This document shows positions 5,665 through 6,161 of a stretch of DNA of 6,161 nt, piece after piece. The notes under the pieces are model-generated. The model saw only the letters and a program-made list of their open reading frames with translations, did not search any database and was not told the DNA's origin. The DNA is from Tannerellaceae bacterium. Its GTDB lineage: Bacteria > Bacteroidota > Bacteroidia > Bacteroidales > Tannerellaceae. The translations under genes and the position numbers were made by a program. Location: positions 1 to 6,161 of the forward strand of contig JAIRZN010000009.1 of the NCBI GenBank assembly GCA_031267205.1, read 5' to 3'. Numbering within the stretch: the stretch's first letter is position 1; every line of letters starts with the position of its first letter.

Positions 5665-6161
5665 ATGGAACATTTCTCGTATGAAGAATTTTATAAGCAA
5701 TGGTATTCCCGGATGAAATCATTTGCCCGCGAGTATGTCATGTCGGAAAGTGACGCCGAGGATATTGTGCAGGATGTGTTTATGGATCTGTTTGAGACAT
5801 ACCGGTCGTTAGTATTTCGCGTCAACCTTGTAGGATACGTATTCACATCCGTCAAAAATCGTTGCATTGATCTTCTGCGCCGGCGAATCACGGAACAGGA
5901 AGCAGTCAGCCGTATACAGGAAGAGTACATCCTTACTTTACAGATTAAATACGATTCGCTGGAAGCGTTGAACGACTATTTGTTTGACGACGTAGACATA
6001 GAGGCCCTGATTATGCAAGCAATAGAATCCTTGCCGGAGCGATGCCGCACCATATTAATTTATAGCAAACTGAAAGGGATGAAACAAAAAGAAATAGCGC
6101 GAGAACTGAATATTTCAACAAAAACGGTAGAAAACCAAATAACCATAGCATACAAAAAACT
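5665..6161 (+). CDS. ECF-type RNA polymerase sigma-70 factor, 3' end cut by window
   Basis: The 165 residues present should form an alternative sigma factor that directs RNA polymerase to a small target regulon. Sigma region 2 spans about residues 8-75, with the core-binding helix DAEDIVQDVFMDLF (30-43) and the DNA-facing segment GYVFTSVKNRCIDLLRRR (57-74). Region 4 follows at about 118-165 (ESLPERCRTI, then the helix-turn-helix KQKEIARELNISTKTVENQ). There is no region 1.1 or region 3, as usual for ECF factors. Bacteroidetes members run to about 180-200 residues, so perhaps 15-35 are missing. ATG 5665 is the first ATG after an in-frame TAA at 5647-5649. A GGGAGG at 5629-5634 is too far away to serve as its ribosome site. 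Such genes often sit before a FecR-like anti-sigma factor and SusC/SusD genes, which is the likely but unseen continuation. The region from about 5530 onward looks more AT-rich than the two genes before it. Confidence 0.93.
   Translation, partial: MEHFSYEEFYKQWYSRMKSFAREYVMSESDAEDIVQDVFMDLFETYRSLVFRVNLVGYVFTSVKNRCIDLLRRRITEQEAVSRIQEEYILTLQIKYDSLEALNDYLFDDVDIEALIMQAIESLPERCRTILIYSKLKGMKQKEIARELNISTKTVENQITIAYKK

Noticed and set aside
1..6161. Possible CRISPR array, insertion sequence, tRNA or phage element
   Set aside because: No spaced direct repeats, transposase-like protein, terminal inverted repeats or tRNA cloverleaf were found on either strand by reading.

Overview
The window carries three protein-coding genes, all on the + strand. 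They look like genes of a glycan-degrading member of the Bacteroidetes, most likely the order Bacteroidales. The evidence is a large secreted plant or host glycan hydrolase, a Bacteroidetes-style ECF sigma factor, promoter-like elements of the TAnnTTTG (-7) type, and no useful Shine-Dalgarno sequences ahead of the starts. By eye the first two genes are fairly GC-rich, which would suit a Rikenellaceae/Alistipes-like genome better than a classical Bacteroides. The genus cannot be settled from this sequence.

Layout: (1) bases 1-122 are a leader with a possible terminator tail and a candidate promoter. (2) 123-1874 encodes a cytoplasmic alpha-D-phosphohexomutase (phosphoglucomutase/phosphomannomutase, PgcA/PGM2-like) with all four family motifs intact. 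(3) 1875-2048 is a 174-base gap with a short palindrome, a weak promoter candidate and two back-to-back RNA hairpins just ahead of the next start. (4) 2049-5453 encodes an exported 1134-residue enzyme that joins two complete glycosidases, an N-terminal GH43 five-bladed propeller and a C-terminal GH95 alpha-L-fucosidase/alpha-L-galactosidase. (5) 5454-5664 is a 211-base gap with a strong hairpin and a good Bacteroidetes promoter. (6) From 5665 to the window end is an ECF sigma-70 factor that lacks its last residues.

How it fits together: the fusion enzyme should act in the periplasm and remove two kinds of non-reducing-end sugar from one branched glycan, probably L-fucose (or L-galactose) and L-arabinofuranose (or D-xylose). 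The phosphohexomutase is a central hexose-phosphate enzyme. Its link to the hydrolase is probably only adjacency, since structured intergenic DNA separates them. In Bacteroidetes, ECF sigma factors of this kind often precede a FecR-like anti-sigma factor and a SusC/SusD pair, so a polysaccharide-utilisation locus may begin just past the window. None of those partners is visible here.

The most interesting items are the GH43-GH95 fusion with both active sites preserved and the paired hairpins in its leader. No CRISPR array, mobile element, tRNA or rRNA was seen.
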